A stretch of DNA of 64,000 bases from Larix kaempferi (lineage: Eukaryota; Streptophyta; Pinopsida; Pinales; Pinaceae). Shown here piece after piece: positions 11,291-21,411 of this stretch; the stretch's first letter is position 1; each line of letters starts with the position of its first letter. Made by a program: the position numbers and the translations under genes. The stretch covers positions 10,861,001 through 10,925,000 of the forward strand of contig BSBM01000199.1 of assembly GCA_027924585.1 (NCBI GenBank). The letters run 5' to 3'. The notes under the pieces were generated by a model. The model ran no database searches. It was not told where the DNA came from and saw only the letters and a program-made list of their open reading frames with translations.

Positions 11291-13258
11291 ATGTCAAGGA
11301 CTACGAGATCCAAAACATCACACAAAGACTCCTTGACTAAAGACCCAAATTTTGGTTTTCTCTCTGACAACAGTGAGCGAGTTACTGAAACATACCAAAT
11401 GGATTGGTCAAAAATATATGCCATTTTTTATAATGATGACCTTTCTCATATCGAGAATGATAGACCAGTATACGAAAGATTTAGGGCTTCCCAAATTCAT
11501 GCCAACACTACACGCCCTGCTGTCTTACCTTACACAGATGCAGTTAACTGGATAATTGAGAATGTTGGTGTTAAAGACCGCTCTTTCAATGATAGCACAA
11601 GATGCCAACTGACAAGTTTTCGCCCATAGGTTTTTTTTCGAGCTTTTTCTTTGAAACCCCATGCATAGATTCTCTCCCCTGAGTTCATACAATCGTCCAA
11701 AACCTAGTATAATTTTGATGAAATGATTAGGTCTTAGATGTTCAAACCCAACGCCTTTGTACCCAAGGCGGATCACCTCTATCCCATTGTCTGGTTCAAG
11801 GAACCCTATTCTCTACTCGCATCCATGCTCTGCCGGCTTTATGGTCAACCAAATTGATCCCATTTTAAGGCAGAATGGGCACCTATAGCACACCATGTGT
11901 TAATTACAGGAAAATCCTTCTTGTGGGCCTCCATCCTATCAACAGAATTGAAGAATGCCATTCAAGAATATCAAAAGGCACCAACTCATAAGAAGCCATA
12001 TTTCTTGCTATCTGCATATGTCCTTGATGTTTTCTGCTCAGAGTTCCAGTACCCTAACTTGGGTTGGAATTGGACCCCTTCAGACCCACCTGTACACATT
12101 TTCCATTCAGCACTATGGGAAGGAAATTTTGCACCTTTACTCTAAGACATTTCTGACTATTTTGTTGGTACTATTTCTTTTAAGATCTTCAAGCAGCAGC
12201 CACCTACATTCTCATAAGATGCCAAGGCTTTCATCAACACAGTGGGTGATTGGTATGTAGATGAATATTTTTCATACATTAGGATTTGGGGAAGTGAAAC
12301 AGTTCACTTATTGCCTAGAATAGTCCCAGACAGGATGGTGATACAAGAGGTTTCTTTCCAAACAGTCACTGATGGTATGTACAAGAAACTCATAGGCCCC
12401 AAGAAGAAAGGATGGCCTAAGTTTTCTTTGAACCTTGGTCAATTGGTCATTCCAACTTCAACTTGGGTTGCAGTTCTAGGTGATCAGATAGCTTCTCTAA
12501 GATTAGGCATTGCTCCGAAAAGGAAACATGACCCTAAGAAGTTCTTGGACGCACACCTCAAACAACTTCATATGAGGATCGACTATACTCACGAGTTCAT
12601 CCCAGATGATTTCATATATGAGGGGGTAGATACATTTTCTCAAGTCTTGGCCAAATCAGAAGACTCTCAAGAACAACATGACATTCTGCAGTATAAGAAA
12701 TAACTTAGAGGTAGAATTCTGAGTTACAGAGCCATGCAGTTGAATCTTATTGAACAAGAAAAAAAGGAGAGAGAAGAGAAAGAGGCTTAGAAGTCTAATG
12801 CTCCTCCTTTGGTCACAAATCCCGATGGAGACAAAGGTAAAGCTATTTTAGGATAACCATCTCAAGAGAAAGCTGATAAAGAAGTTAAATTAATGTTGCA
12901 AACAGCTCGTGAATCCAAACAGCAAATGGCACATTTGACATCAATGTTAAACACCCAATTGTTGGAGCCTCCACAGCTTACGGACATAATTCAGCCACCA
13001 AGTACTGTAGATTATCAGGTTTCTACTGCAGCAACTGCAGAGGATGATGACTTGGTCATAACCAAGTCCAGCCCAGCTAAAAGACAAAAGTTTATGCCTT
13101 CTTCATCACAAATTTCCACTGTGGATATAATTGACTGTGATGAAGAAAAAGTATCACCTCCTCCAATATCAATAGTTGAAGAATTCACTAAAGATCCCAA
13201 AACTCTTACTGAATTGTTAGACACTATTAATTTGCATCAGTCTTTCCTTGAACAATAA
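11291..13258 (+). pseudogene. Extra 3' ORF of element A (655 codons with in-frame stops)
   Basis: Four open segments (11291-11629, 11897-12145, 12242-12703 and 12893-13258) are all in the same frame. They form one ancient gene interrupted by stop codons, with little or no frameshifting. It begins MSRTTRSKTSHKDS after a T-run and ends FLEQ-stop just before the next LTR. The N-terminal half has many aromatic residues (YQMDWSKIYAIFYNDD, LGWNWTPSDPPVHIFHSALWEG). The C-terminal part is Ser/Asp/Glu-rich with a VITKSSPAKRQK stretch like a nuclear localisation signal. I see no signal peptide or membrane span, so an envelope protein is not supported. The family is not recognised. Confidence 0.65.
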
Positions 13259-13259
13259 G

Positions 13260-13936
13260 TGTTAGAATTCAATGGTGCCCCTAGCATCACCAACAACAGT
13301 TTTCTTCTCCAATTTTTACCGTGTGCGGATCAACCATTTTCTGACACCTGTTAGAGTGGTTTAATTTCCGCAATCGCTCTTTCTTCTATCAAGTGCACAC
13401 TTTTCCTGATGCGGATGACTTTTGGCCGTCGATTTTGTCCCAATGTATATTGTCCTTCTGATTAATATCAACATGTGGCGTATTCCCTTACACCTTCTCC
13501 ATCTGTCACGTGCTATGGCCCGCCATTTATTATCCTGCCACGTGCTATGGCCTGCCACGTATTATCCTTTGGTCGTTCCACACGGCATTGTAGTGATTTG
13601 TGATACCACTATCACGTTGATGCGGATCAATGAGAATATGACACATTTCCGGCGGTATTAAGTCTGCAACCACTCACCAACATTTGCAAACGATCCTTTG
13701 GGCGGTGCGGGAAACCATGACAGCCGTTGATCTCTACTATTGTCATCTCCACCGTTGAAACTTGACCAAGACTTAACCTCTTCAATAATTACTTTCGGAC
13801 TTTGCATATGTGGGTTTTTTCTTGTTGTTTTTGTATTATGAACCTTTACTTCAACCCATTTGTAGTAACTTCACTTCTTTTGGATATTTTTTGACAAATT
13901 TTTAGGGTTTGAGTATTTTCAGATATAGTGTCAACA
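13260..13936 (+). mobile_element. Putative LTR of a further + strand element (E)
   Basis: The sequence runs from TGTTAGAATTC to ...GTGTCAACA (677 bp, TG...CA) and is followed by a primer-binding-site-like TTGGCTCCAACTGGGGATG, so it reads as a 5' LTR. The left boundary is chosen because TGTTAG begins one base after the stop of the extra ORF. It contains a tandem G-box repeat, and the word TGCGGAT recurs at about 13324, 13412 and 13621. Only about 150 bp of internal sequence follow before element B begins. Confidence 0.45.
13505..13568 (+). promoter_or_regulatory. Two tandem 32-bp repeats each carrying a CACGTG G-box
   Basis: CACGTGCTATGGCC occurs at 13507 and 13539, each followed by CGCCAT or TGCCAC and then TATTATCCT. 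CACGTG is the plant G-box bound by bZIP and bHLH factors. Duplicated G-boxes in an LTR U3 are plausible enhancers; activity is inference. Confidence 0.6.
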
Positions 13937-13937
13937 A

Positions 13938-13956
13938 TTGGCTCCAACTGGGGATG
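13938..13956 (+). other. Primer-binding-site-like sequence of element E
   Basis: TTGGCTCCAACTGGGGATG follows ...GTCAACA with one intervening base. It resembles the TTGGCGACTCTGCTGGGGA type of plant gypsy primer-binding site in layout, but with several differences. Confidence 0.45.
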
Positions 13957-14089
13957 CTATCCTCCATGTGAGGTAGCAAAGAACATCGTAGACCAAGTGC
14001 CTGATTCATTGGGCTGCATTCAAACTTTTCTGCAAATCAAAGTTTATACCATTTTTTATTTTTTTTTTGAAAAATATTTACACTGTACA

Positions 14090-14112
14090 AGACTCTCTTT
14101 CACCTCTGTCCT
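14090..14112 (-). other. Polypurine tract after element B integrase
   Basis: On the - strand AAAAGGACAGAGGTGAAAGA follows the integrase stop by a few bases and is succeeded by TCTTGTACAG. This is the normal place for a plus-strand primer before the 3' LTR, but the following sequence does not match the LTR at 20195. Confidence 0.5.
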
Positions 14113-14113
14113 T

Positions 14114-15250
14114 TTAAGAGAGATAATGTTTTAGGTGTCTAGCATTTAATGGTCCTCCAGGAAAGAATTCTCCATTACAATTTTTTAGGGTAAATGCATT
14201 CTCCCCTTGATATCCTGCAACAATATATGGACCTTTCCATAAATGCTCAAACTTCCCATGGTGATCTTCATTTCTGGAGTCCCACTTCAAAACTAAATCA
14301 TTTATCTGAAAATTCTTTTCTTTAACCTTTTTGTCAAAAGTTTTCTTCATTTTCTCCTGATGCATTTGGGTTTTGTTATATGCCTTTTCTCTAACTTCAT
14401 GTAATTCTATCATTTGATTTATCCTCCTCTGCATATGATTTGGTTCTTCTTCGACTTCTTGTAACAATTTCATAACTGGCAAACCCAAAGAAACAGGAAA
14501 AATTACCTCTGTGCCATACACCAACTGGAAAGGGGAAGTGCCAATTGCTCTTTTTGTACTGATTCTATCTGCCCACAGAGCATATTTTAGTTTAGTGTGC
14601 CAAGCCCTCTTGTTATCTTCTAGCAACCTTTTTATGATCCTCACTAAAATTTTATTTGAAGATTCGGCCAACCCATTCCCTTGTGGATAATATGCAGTGG
14701 AATGATTCAAATGTATGTGACATTTGTGACAAAAATTTATCATCTTTTTTTATTTGAACGCTGGAACATTATTTGTCACTATCCTTTTAGGACAACAAAA
14801 CCTGGATAAAATGTTTTCCTCTAAAAAGTTCATTATCATTGTTTCTGTGGCATTTCTTGTCGGAATGGACTCAATCCATTTTGTGAAGTAATCTGTAGCA
14901 GTCAAAATCCACTTATTCTTCCCTGAATAATTTGGGTTAATTTCGCCAATAAAATCTAACCCCCACTGTTGAAAAGGTGCTTCAACTGAAATAGGTTTCA
15001 AAGAAAATGGTAATAATTCTCTTTTCCCATCAAAAATTTGACATTCATGACATTTGGTCACTTCTTTATATACATCTAAATACATGTTGGGCCAATAAAA
15101 ACCAGCTCTAAGAATTTTGTTCACTGTAGCCTTCCATGAATGATGTCCTCCACACATGCCTTTATGAAATTCCCCCATAATATGCTGCGCTTCATTCTCT
15201 AATAGACAATTCAACAGAATTCCTCTTGGATCTTTCCAGAATAAATTCCC
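14114..15250 (-). pseudogene. Integrase of element B
   Basis: The zinc-binding HHCC segment is present (EFHKGMCGGHH, then YKEVTKCHECQIF). The core shows FQQWGLDFIGEI with the first Asp. The second catalytic site reads VTNNVPAF, where Asn replaces the expected Asp, followed by a stop near 14749. The Glu site PQGNGLAESSNK is intact in the next segment (14743-14114), which ends with a C-terminal barrel (NDLVLKWDSRNEDHHGKFEHLWKGP cut here: NDLVLKWDS, then FEHLWKGPYIV) and LNARHLKHYLS-stop. It would insert cDNA into the host chromosome. The Asn change and stop make it inactive. Confidence 0.88.
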
Positions 15251-15457
15251 ATCTTATATGTAAAACTTGGTTGCTTTCAACTTTACTGATCTTGCTATGG
15301 TTTTTTCCATATTTACAGGAGCTTGGAGATTTTGCAGAACATAAACAATGTCCACGTACCAGGGAGATAAAGAGAAATCTTCAATTACTTGTGAATTTGG
15401 AACGTCTTCTTTTGAAATTTCAAAAATAAAATTCATACCTAGAGAATCCCAATTTGT

Positions 15458-16790
15458 TTATGTCATCATTTTAGCCAGACCTTGACCTTTTATCAGCTTT
15501 GTAGGTTTAATGTCAAGATCATATTCCAATAATACTACTATCCACTCCGTTGTTTTCCCTTCAGGATATGGCTGGGTAAGAATATCTTTCACTGCTACTG
15601 ATGGAACATGTGCTATTATATGAGAATGCAATATGTATATCCTGAAATCCTTTAATGCTTTCACTAAAGCATAAGCTTGTTTCTCCATAATGTTATATTT
15701 TAATTCTGCATCTCTCAGAATCTTACTAAAAAATGCAATTGGTTGTTCCACACCTTCTTGATTCTTTTTTAACAATACTCCAGCTACTGTGTGTTCTGAT
15801 GCATAAGTAAACATAATGAAATCCTTTGTATAATCTAGACTAATTAACACTGGTGCTTCAGTCAATGCTTTTTTAATATTATCAAAATATTGTCTTGCTT
15901 CTTCAGTCCATTTAATTTCCTTGTCTTTCCTTAGCATTTCAGTTATGTTTCTCAAAATCTCAGCAAAACTAGGAATGAACCTTCTTAACCAATTTACCCT
16001 TCCAATAAATGATTGAATTTCCTTCTTGCTCCTAGGGATCCTGACCTTCTGTATGAAAGATACTCTTTCCGGGTCAATCTTGATGCCTTCTTTTGATATG
16101 ATGTGTCCCAACAATATTCCTTCTTCCATGCAAAAATGAGATTTATTTGGATTTAAGGAGATCCCAAATCTTCTACATTTCAGAAAAAACTCTTTCTAGA
16201 TGTTTCCAGTGATCAGCAGCATTCTTTGAATAAACAGTGATATCATCCATGTATACTACCACAAATTTGTCTCTTTCATCCGCAAATGCAATGTCCATGT
16301 CTCTCTGAAAGGTTGCCCCTACGTTCATCAAACCAAATGCCATTTTGGCATACATAAACGTTCCCCATGGAGTAGTAAAAGAAATTTTCTCTTCATCTTC
16401 TAGGTGAACTTTAATTTGATTGTAACCTGAGAAACCATCTAACATAGAAATTCTTTCGGCTCCCACAACTTTCTGCAAAATCTGATCCATTTTCGGGAGT
16501 GGATAATTATCTTTCAAAGAGACTTTGTTCAAATTTCTAAAGTCTACACACAACCTTATTTCGCCATTCTTTTTCCTTACTGGTACCCGGGTTAGCCAAC
16601 CACTTAGAAAATCTCAAGGACACAATTATCTTAGCATCAAACAAATTTCTCACCTCTTTTTTTATCACTGGAAGCAACTTGGGATTTATTCTTCTCAACT
16701 TCTACTTAAAAGGCTTTTCATCAGGTTTGATAGGAATTGTATGCTGTATAACAGAAACATCATATTCTTTCAGGTCTTCATAACTCTAGG
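15458..16790 (-). pseudogene. Reverse transcriptase plus RNase H of element B
   Basis: On the - strand the fingers (about 16790-16560) carry several stops. The RT core (16553-16173) has MCVDFRNLNKVSLKDNYPLP, MLDGFSGYNQI, TPWGTFMYAKMAFGLMN and VVVYMDDITVYS, so the catalytic YMDD is intact. A run of six T near 16176 creates a frameshift, after which 16129-15458 gives the connection (GRVNWLRRFIPSF) and RNase H (FMFTYASEHTVAGVLLKKNQ; EKQAYALVKALKDFRIYI). Product: RNA-directed DNA polymerase with its native RNase H. Confidence 0.9.
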
Positions 16791-17139
16791 CGAAAACATC
16801 TGAAAATATTTTCATCACTTTCACGCTTTTATTATCTTCCTTTCTTGGTAATTTCTTTGAAAGCTTTACCAATTCGGGATCTTCTTTAGAACCTAAATTG
16901 TAATCTTTTACATCCTTAGGTTTAGGTTCTACTTTTGGATTTTTCACCACATCATTTTTATCAAACAATTTTTCTAAAGTAATCAAGCCTCTTGGGATAA
17001 CGTTATTCTTCAAGTGAATTATATCCTTACCTCCAATCCTTTGCTTGAACTTTTCTATTTCTTCAAGGGGATCTTTTTCATTTGGACCAGCCCCAGCATG
17101 TTCTACATCAATAGACCTATAATTGAATTCATCTGTCAT
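16786..17139 (-). pseudogene. Linker between extra RNase H and RT in element B
   Basis: An open segment of 117 codons rich in Lys, Glu and Asp. It ends VMKIFSDVFA-stop, which aligns in place with the KDVFAWTYDELK segment that starts the RT region of element A. No enzymatic motif is visible. It belongs to the same polyprotein and has no separate start. Confidence 0.6.
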
Positions 17140-17178
17140 CTCTAAAAAATGTTTAATCTGTTGATCATCTTCAAAAAC

Positions 17179-17895
17179 CTACCAATGTTTGATATTGTCT
17201 GGGATAGATGGTCTGTGTATGACCTCAATATCATATTTCTTTTTAGAATAGATAGGGGTTTTGAACGTAGCTCCTGCAGTGGCCAAAGAATCTGCTACGG
17301 TGTTATTAACTCTTGGAATTGAAACAACATCATGTTCATCGAAAATGTTTTCCAATAAATCCCACACTTCATTCCTATATGACCTCATTTTATGATGTTT
17401 GGTCTGATAAATAGCTTTTACCTAAATTATTACCAATTCAGAATCTCCAAACACTTCAATTCTTTTTGCTTTTAAATCTCTCAATACATTCAACCCCAGA
17501 ATCAAAGCTTTATATTCTGCAACATTGTTTGTACACTCAAAATTCAATTGATAAGGAAACATTAAGAATTCTCGATCAGGTGTGACTATCCATACTCCTG
17601 CACCAGCTCCTTCTCTGCTCCTAGCTCCATCAAAATGCATTGTCCAAATTCCTTCTTTTCTATTTTTTTCTCTTAACAGTCTTTCTTTTTCATTTTCTTT
17701 AGGTTCGATTAAATCCACCTTGTCTTTAGACTCAACATCATTATACAGAATAAATGAACCCAAATCTATGTCTACTGCATATATAGCATGCTTTTCGGGT
17801 TCTTTCAAATCACTTACCAAATAAGGAGCCATCTTTTCAGCATATAATCTTATGTGTACCCGCAACACTGGAATAGTAGCAAAAGACATATCCAT
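17179..17895 (-). pseudogene. Additional RNase H domain of element B, located before RT
   Basis: On the - strand, WTMHFDGARSREGAGAGVWI gives the first Asp, NNVAEYKALILGL the Glu and EVFGDSELVII the second Asp. After a stop the remainder (17388-17179) supplies the final Asp in NNTVADSLATAGATF. Upstream of the domain is a protease-to-RNase H linker (YLVSDLKEPEKHAIY). The fold and quartet match the aRNH type found in Tat elements. As in element A it lies between protease and RT. Confidence 0.85.
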
Positions 17896-18396
17896 CTACA
17901 AAGTTCCTTTTAACTTCGAGGCCCATGATCTAGATAATAGCATACCAAATTTTGTTGGAATATCAGCAACCACCACATCCATGAGAATACCTTTGGCTGG
18001 TATTTTACTGATTTTGACTGTCAAGTCTTTGATCAACCCTAAACATTTGACTTTCCTTGAATCAAAAGAAAATAAGTCATCATATGGTCTTGTGATTTCC
18101 AATCCCAAAGATTCAACTACAAGTTTTGGCATCAAATTATGAGAAGCTCCTGAGTTTAACATACAATTATGCACAACTTTATCATGAACGTTCAAATCTA
18201 CATAGAAAGGAGGAATTTTTCCAAAACTATTATCTTCCATTCTTGAACCCAGGCAGATATTAGGAGTATCATCATCTAATTCCAAAGTGTCTATTTCCAC
18301 TCGATTTTCTACTTGAATCATCTTAAAAATTTGTTCCTTGTATTCCTTATTCTTTAATATCTCATTGAAAGGTACAGAAATCTTGACTTTCGACAT
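17896..18396 (-). pseudogene. Aspartic protease of element B (catalytic Asp lost)
   Basis: An open frame of 166 codons. The retropepsin motif reads HNCMLNSGASHNLMP: Asn stands where the catalytic Asp should be, a single G-to-A type change. Downstream are the conserved GILMDVVVADIPTKFGMLL and SRSWASKLKG segments. It would cleave the polyprotein during particle maturation. The substitution alone predicts loss of activity although the frame is open. Confidence 0.85.
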
Positions 18397-18500
18397 TTCA
18401 CTCTATATATTGAAAGGAACCAAATTTTTATCACCTTCCTTCACTGAATCTTTCTTGTTATCTGAAATTACTTTTGGCACATCCTCGTTTGTTGTTCATT

Positions 18501-19838
18501 CTAACTGGTAGAGGGTTTATCTGTAGATCCTTTTGATTTTCCCATTGGCTCTTTTCCTTTGTCTATTATAACGTCTCTATTTCTCAGACTTATCTTTCTT
18601 TGAAGATCGTTTATAGCACTTTGATAACCAATCAGGTATTGATCAATTTCTGTCTCCAAATTACAACATTCTCCTTCTACAAGGAACATATCATGCTCCT
18701 ATTTAGTCAGATACACTTCTGAATCAAAACTACCACAATGGTGAATATCACTCTCAGGCATCTCAGCTTCAACTTCTCCAGCAATATAATTTTCAGGTAA
18801 AGGAGGTCTGATTGGATCTTCTTCTGCATTCGTTGGGTTCCTCTAATCTCTTGGCCTTATAGGTGGAACAAAGGGTCTCCTAAAATTAGGGTTTCTGATT
18901 TGAGGTTTTGTTTGTTCTTTATTCGGAGCTTTGTTATCCACCACTAACCTGTCTAACAACTTTTCCATATTTTTCATCATTGCTTCAAATTTTACATCTG
19001 TGGAAGAAGAAGAAGAAGCTGCATTTTGATTGTCTTCTCTATTTTTCTTTCGGTCTATATCTCTATGCCTCATCTTTCCAGAAGCCATCATATTAGCTTC
19101 AACTTCCACTGCATCTTTCATCATTATTGCCAAGGTGGTAGATCTTCTTTCTCTTAATGTAAATGAAAAATCACCTTCAAAAGCATCTGCATAATGTAAC
19201 TTTGCTGCTCCTACTGGAGGTTTTATATCTGTAGGAATAGAGTTATAAACTTTCATAAATCTGGCAGAGAATTCTTGAACCGACTCAAAACCTCCCTTTT
19301 TCAGATTGTTATACTGTGTCAACATCTGTGAAGGATTTTTCTGGTCTTCCCATCTTTCGATAAAAAGAGTTGTGAAAGCATCATAATTAGCAATTGATCC
19401 TGTGGCCAAAGCTCTGAACCATTTTTTGACTTCGCCTCGCAAGCTTTGGGCAAACAACCTCATTTTTGCATCATCATAATCCACTTCTTCTAAATCAATG
19501 AAATCACTAAAGTTATCAACATGTTGTTGTGCTATATAATTACCCTCATTATCAAAAGTAACGATTATCTGTCCATAATTTTGAGGCAAATCATGTAAAG
19601 CAGCGGGAAAAACCAATGGGGCAAATCTGACAGCCATAGGTGTTGGATTATAAGGTGGAACAATCACTACCTGTTGTTTATGACTTTGCACAGGTATTCT
19701 TTGGGCCTTGGATATTCTGGACCCAGCCCTTTCAGATTTTTGTAAGTTTTCCCAAACAGATTTTAAAGAATAGTCCCACAAACTTTTTGGGTCAACTTTT
19801 GTTTCTTTCAAACAAGAATCTGATTTAGTTCTAAGCAA
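18501..19838 (-). pseudogene. gag of element B
   Basis: The main frame 19838-18843 (331 codons) contains a retrotransposon gag domain: FIDLEEVDYDDAKMRLFAQS, LRGEVKKWFRAL, then IANYDAFTTLFIERWEDQKN and FESVQEFSARFMKVYNSIP. The tail is Asn/Arg/Pro-rich (NPNFRRPFVPPIRPRD). A second open segment (18689-18501) continues towards the protease after stops. No CCHC zinc knuckle was seen. It forms the particle shell in related elements. Confidence 0.85.
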
Positions 19839-20172
19839 AACTTTTTCACTTGAACCAATATTTTCTTCCTCAAATAGATTTTCTTGAAAAGAAGGGAATA
19901 TATTGGAGAACTAAGGAATACCTTCTTTCGTCTTGCCTTTGCCTTTATCCGTCTTGAGGAGCTTTTCTGTATTATCCACACCTCAGAAGAACTGTAAACC
20001 GGGATTTCTTCTTGTAGCCACAATGTCTATTTCTGAATATCTTCAAAAAACCTTAAAAATTTTTCACAAGTGAAGTTGCCAGGGCAATATCTACAACCAA
20101 CTTACTTCAAACTTCCTTGCCCAAGAAATTTGACCTTTCTTTGTCATTTCTCCCAAGGAAAATTTCACTTTC

Positions 20173-20191
20173 ATTCCCGGCAATGGCGCCA
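20173..20191 (-). other. Primer-binding site of element B
   Basis: On the - strand TGGCGCCATTGCCGGGAAT lies three to four bases after the LTR end GCTAACA. TGGCGCCGTTGCCGGGGA-like sites are the common plant gypsy primer-binding site, usually ascribed to tRNA-Asp. Confidence 0.85.
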
Positions 20192-20194
20192 AAA

Positions 20195-21244
20195 TGTTAG
20201 CACTTAGATTTTATCCCGGTTGTAAAAGAATAACACCTAAGGTAACCTATTTCAAACCCAACTTTAGGTAGAAAACTTAGCCATTTTTTCCACCAAAGAG
20301 GGCTCTCTCACAAGATATATGTACAGGCTAAAAATATATAGAAATACGCGCAAAATTTCTCAAAAGAATTTGCTTGGTTGAAAAGGAAACAAGAAACATT
20401 GGGCATGGAGTCAACTTTCAAATATTTAACGTGCCAACAAGAGATTTATACCAAAAAATTTCCACAGAGGAAATATAGCAACCATATCACAGTCAATTTG
20501 ATTTAGCAGGTGGTAAAGAAAGAAAGAATGATAGTCCATCAACAACAGGCATCTAACTAGGATGAATCCATTGTCAACTTTGGAGAAATAGTGGATATTT
20601 AAATGCGATAAAACAAGGCATAACCAGTATGAATCCCGATTTATTTCAAACGTTCATTTAAATATAGAAGAATAACATAATGGAAGATATAACAAAGAAA
20701 GTGGACATGCACATATAAAGATAAGGGAAAAACAGACTGTAAAACTGATCAACACATGAATCTCTAGTCTCAAAAGATAGGTATTTCCACTGTACGGCCC
20801 TTTATTTAAAAATATTTGACTTCAAAACATCTCGTCTCTCAAAGAGTTTCCAACCCTTTCAAAAATGACTTTCATTGTCTTTTATACAAAATTCGGAAGA
20901 AGCTTGACATAACTGCTTCTTCTAACTAATAACTGAAAATGTCTTCACTCGAAAGATAACTATCTTTAAACAATAAATAACTGTCTTCAAACAATATTAC
21001 AAATTTAAAATAAAAGCATCATTTTGCCACTTGGCAAAATTTTTGAATGTATCTATGAATGGGCAAAATATCTTGTCCTTCCATATTTGTCCACATAATT
21101 CCATTGGTCGGACGTGGGTAAATCATAACTGGTCATTTCTTTCACCAAGACTCGCATTTCAACGTGACCTGTATAGACACGTCTTTATCCTTCTGTCGCA
21201 ATTGCTGATCTCCACTAGTCTTCAGAGATCCCAGGGATAGCGAC
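20195..21244 (-). mobile_element. 5' LTR of element B (outer edge uncertain)
   Basis: The inner edge is firm: on the + strand TGTTAGCACTTAG starts at 20195 beside the primer-binding site. The outer edge at 21244 (...GATAGCGACA) is a proposal from the TG...CA rule. A - strand TATA box lies near 20885. No second copy of this LTR was found in the window. Confidence 0.55.
20877..20887 (-). promoter_or_regulatory. TATA-box-like sequence in the element B LTR
   Basis: On the - strand the sequence reads TTTTGTATAAAAGACAATG, a good TATAAAAG core about 690 bases before the LTR inner end. It would drive the genomic RNA of element B. Confidence 0.5.
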
Positions 21245-21327
21245 AGATATATAAAATGTCATTATTTGAAACCCTTTTGTTTTATATAAGCCTTTTTGAT
21301 TAACTTTCTGGCAGCTTTCTGAATGTA

Positions 21328-21411
21328 CTTTATATCCAACCATTGATCACGAGCCTTTTGATTTGAGCCGTTAGATCTTGTGTCTCTTTATATCCAACCA
21401 TTGATCACGAG
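21328..21411 (+). repeat. Direct repeat of CTTTATATCCAACCATTGAT, 58 bp apart
   Basis: The 26-bp phrase CTTTATATCCAACCATTGAT plus CACGAG occurs at 21328-21353 and again at 21386-21411. The second copy abuts the start of the block shared with 808-1929. It marks the breakpoint where block 2 begins. Confidence 0.8.

Larger units (their letters stand above)
1371..13259 (+). mobile_element. Ty3/gypsy LTR retrotransposon A (Tat-like, degenerate)
   Basis: Domain order on the + strand is gag (2570-3856), protease (3967-5465, split by a solo LTR), RNase H (5514-6000), RT (6176-6960), RNase H (7058-7690), integrase (7900-8985), a 2.3-kb spacer and an extra ORF (11291-13258). RT before integrase defines Ty3/gypsy; two RNase H domains point to the Tat group. 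The extra RNase H before RT is unusual. The element probably continued to the 3' block now at 21409-22528 before other elements separated the parts. Stops and frameshifts are present in nearly every domain, so it is not autonomous. Confidence 0.8.
14093..21244 (-). mobile_element. Ty3/gypsy LTR retrotransposon B (Tat-like, - strand, degenerate)
   Basis: Read on the - strand: LTR (20195 to about 21244), primer-binding site (20173-20191), gag (19838-18843), protease (18396-17896), RNase H (17895-17179), RT (16790-16173), RNase H (16129-15458), integrase (15214-14114) and a purine-rich tract. The domain order is the same as in element A, including RNase H before RT, but the proteins are clearly diverged from A. 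No left-hand LTR matching the right one is recognisable, so the 3' end appears truncated. Stops, a homopolymer frameshift and two lost catalytic residues show it is dead. Confidence 0.85.

Noticed and set aside
11291-13258. Envelope gene of a retrovirus-like element
   Set aside because: No signal peptide, transmembrane segment or cleavage site is visible in the extra ORF.
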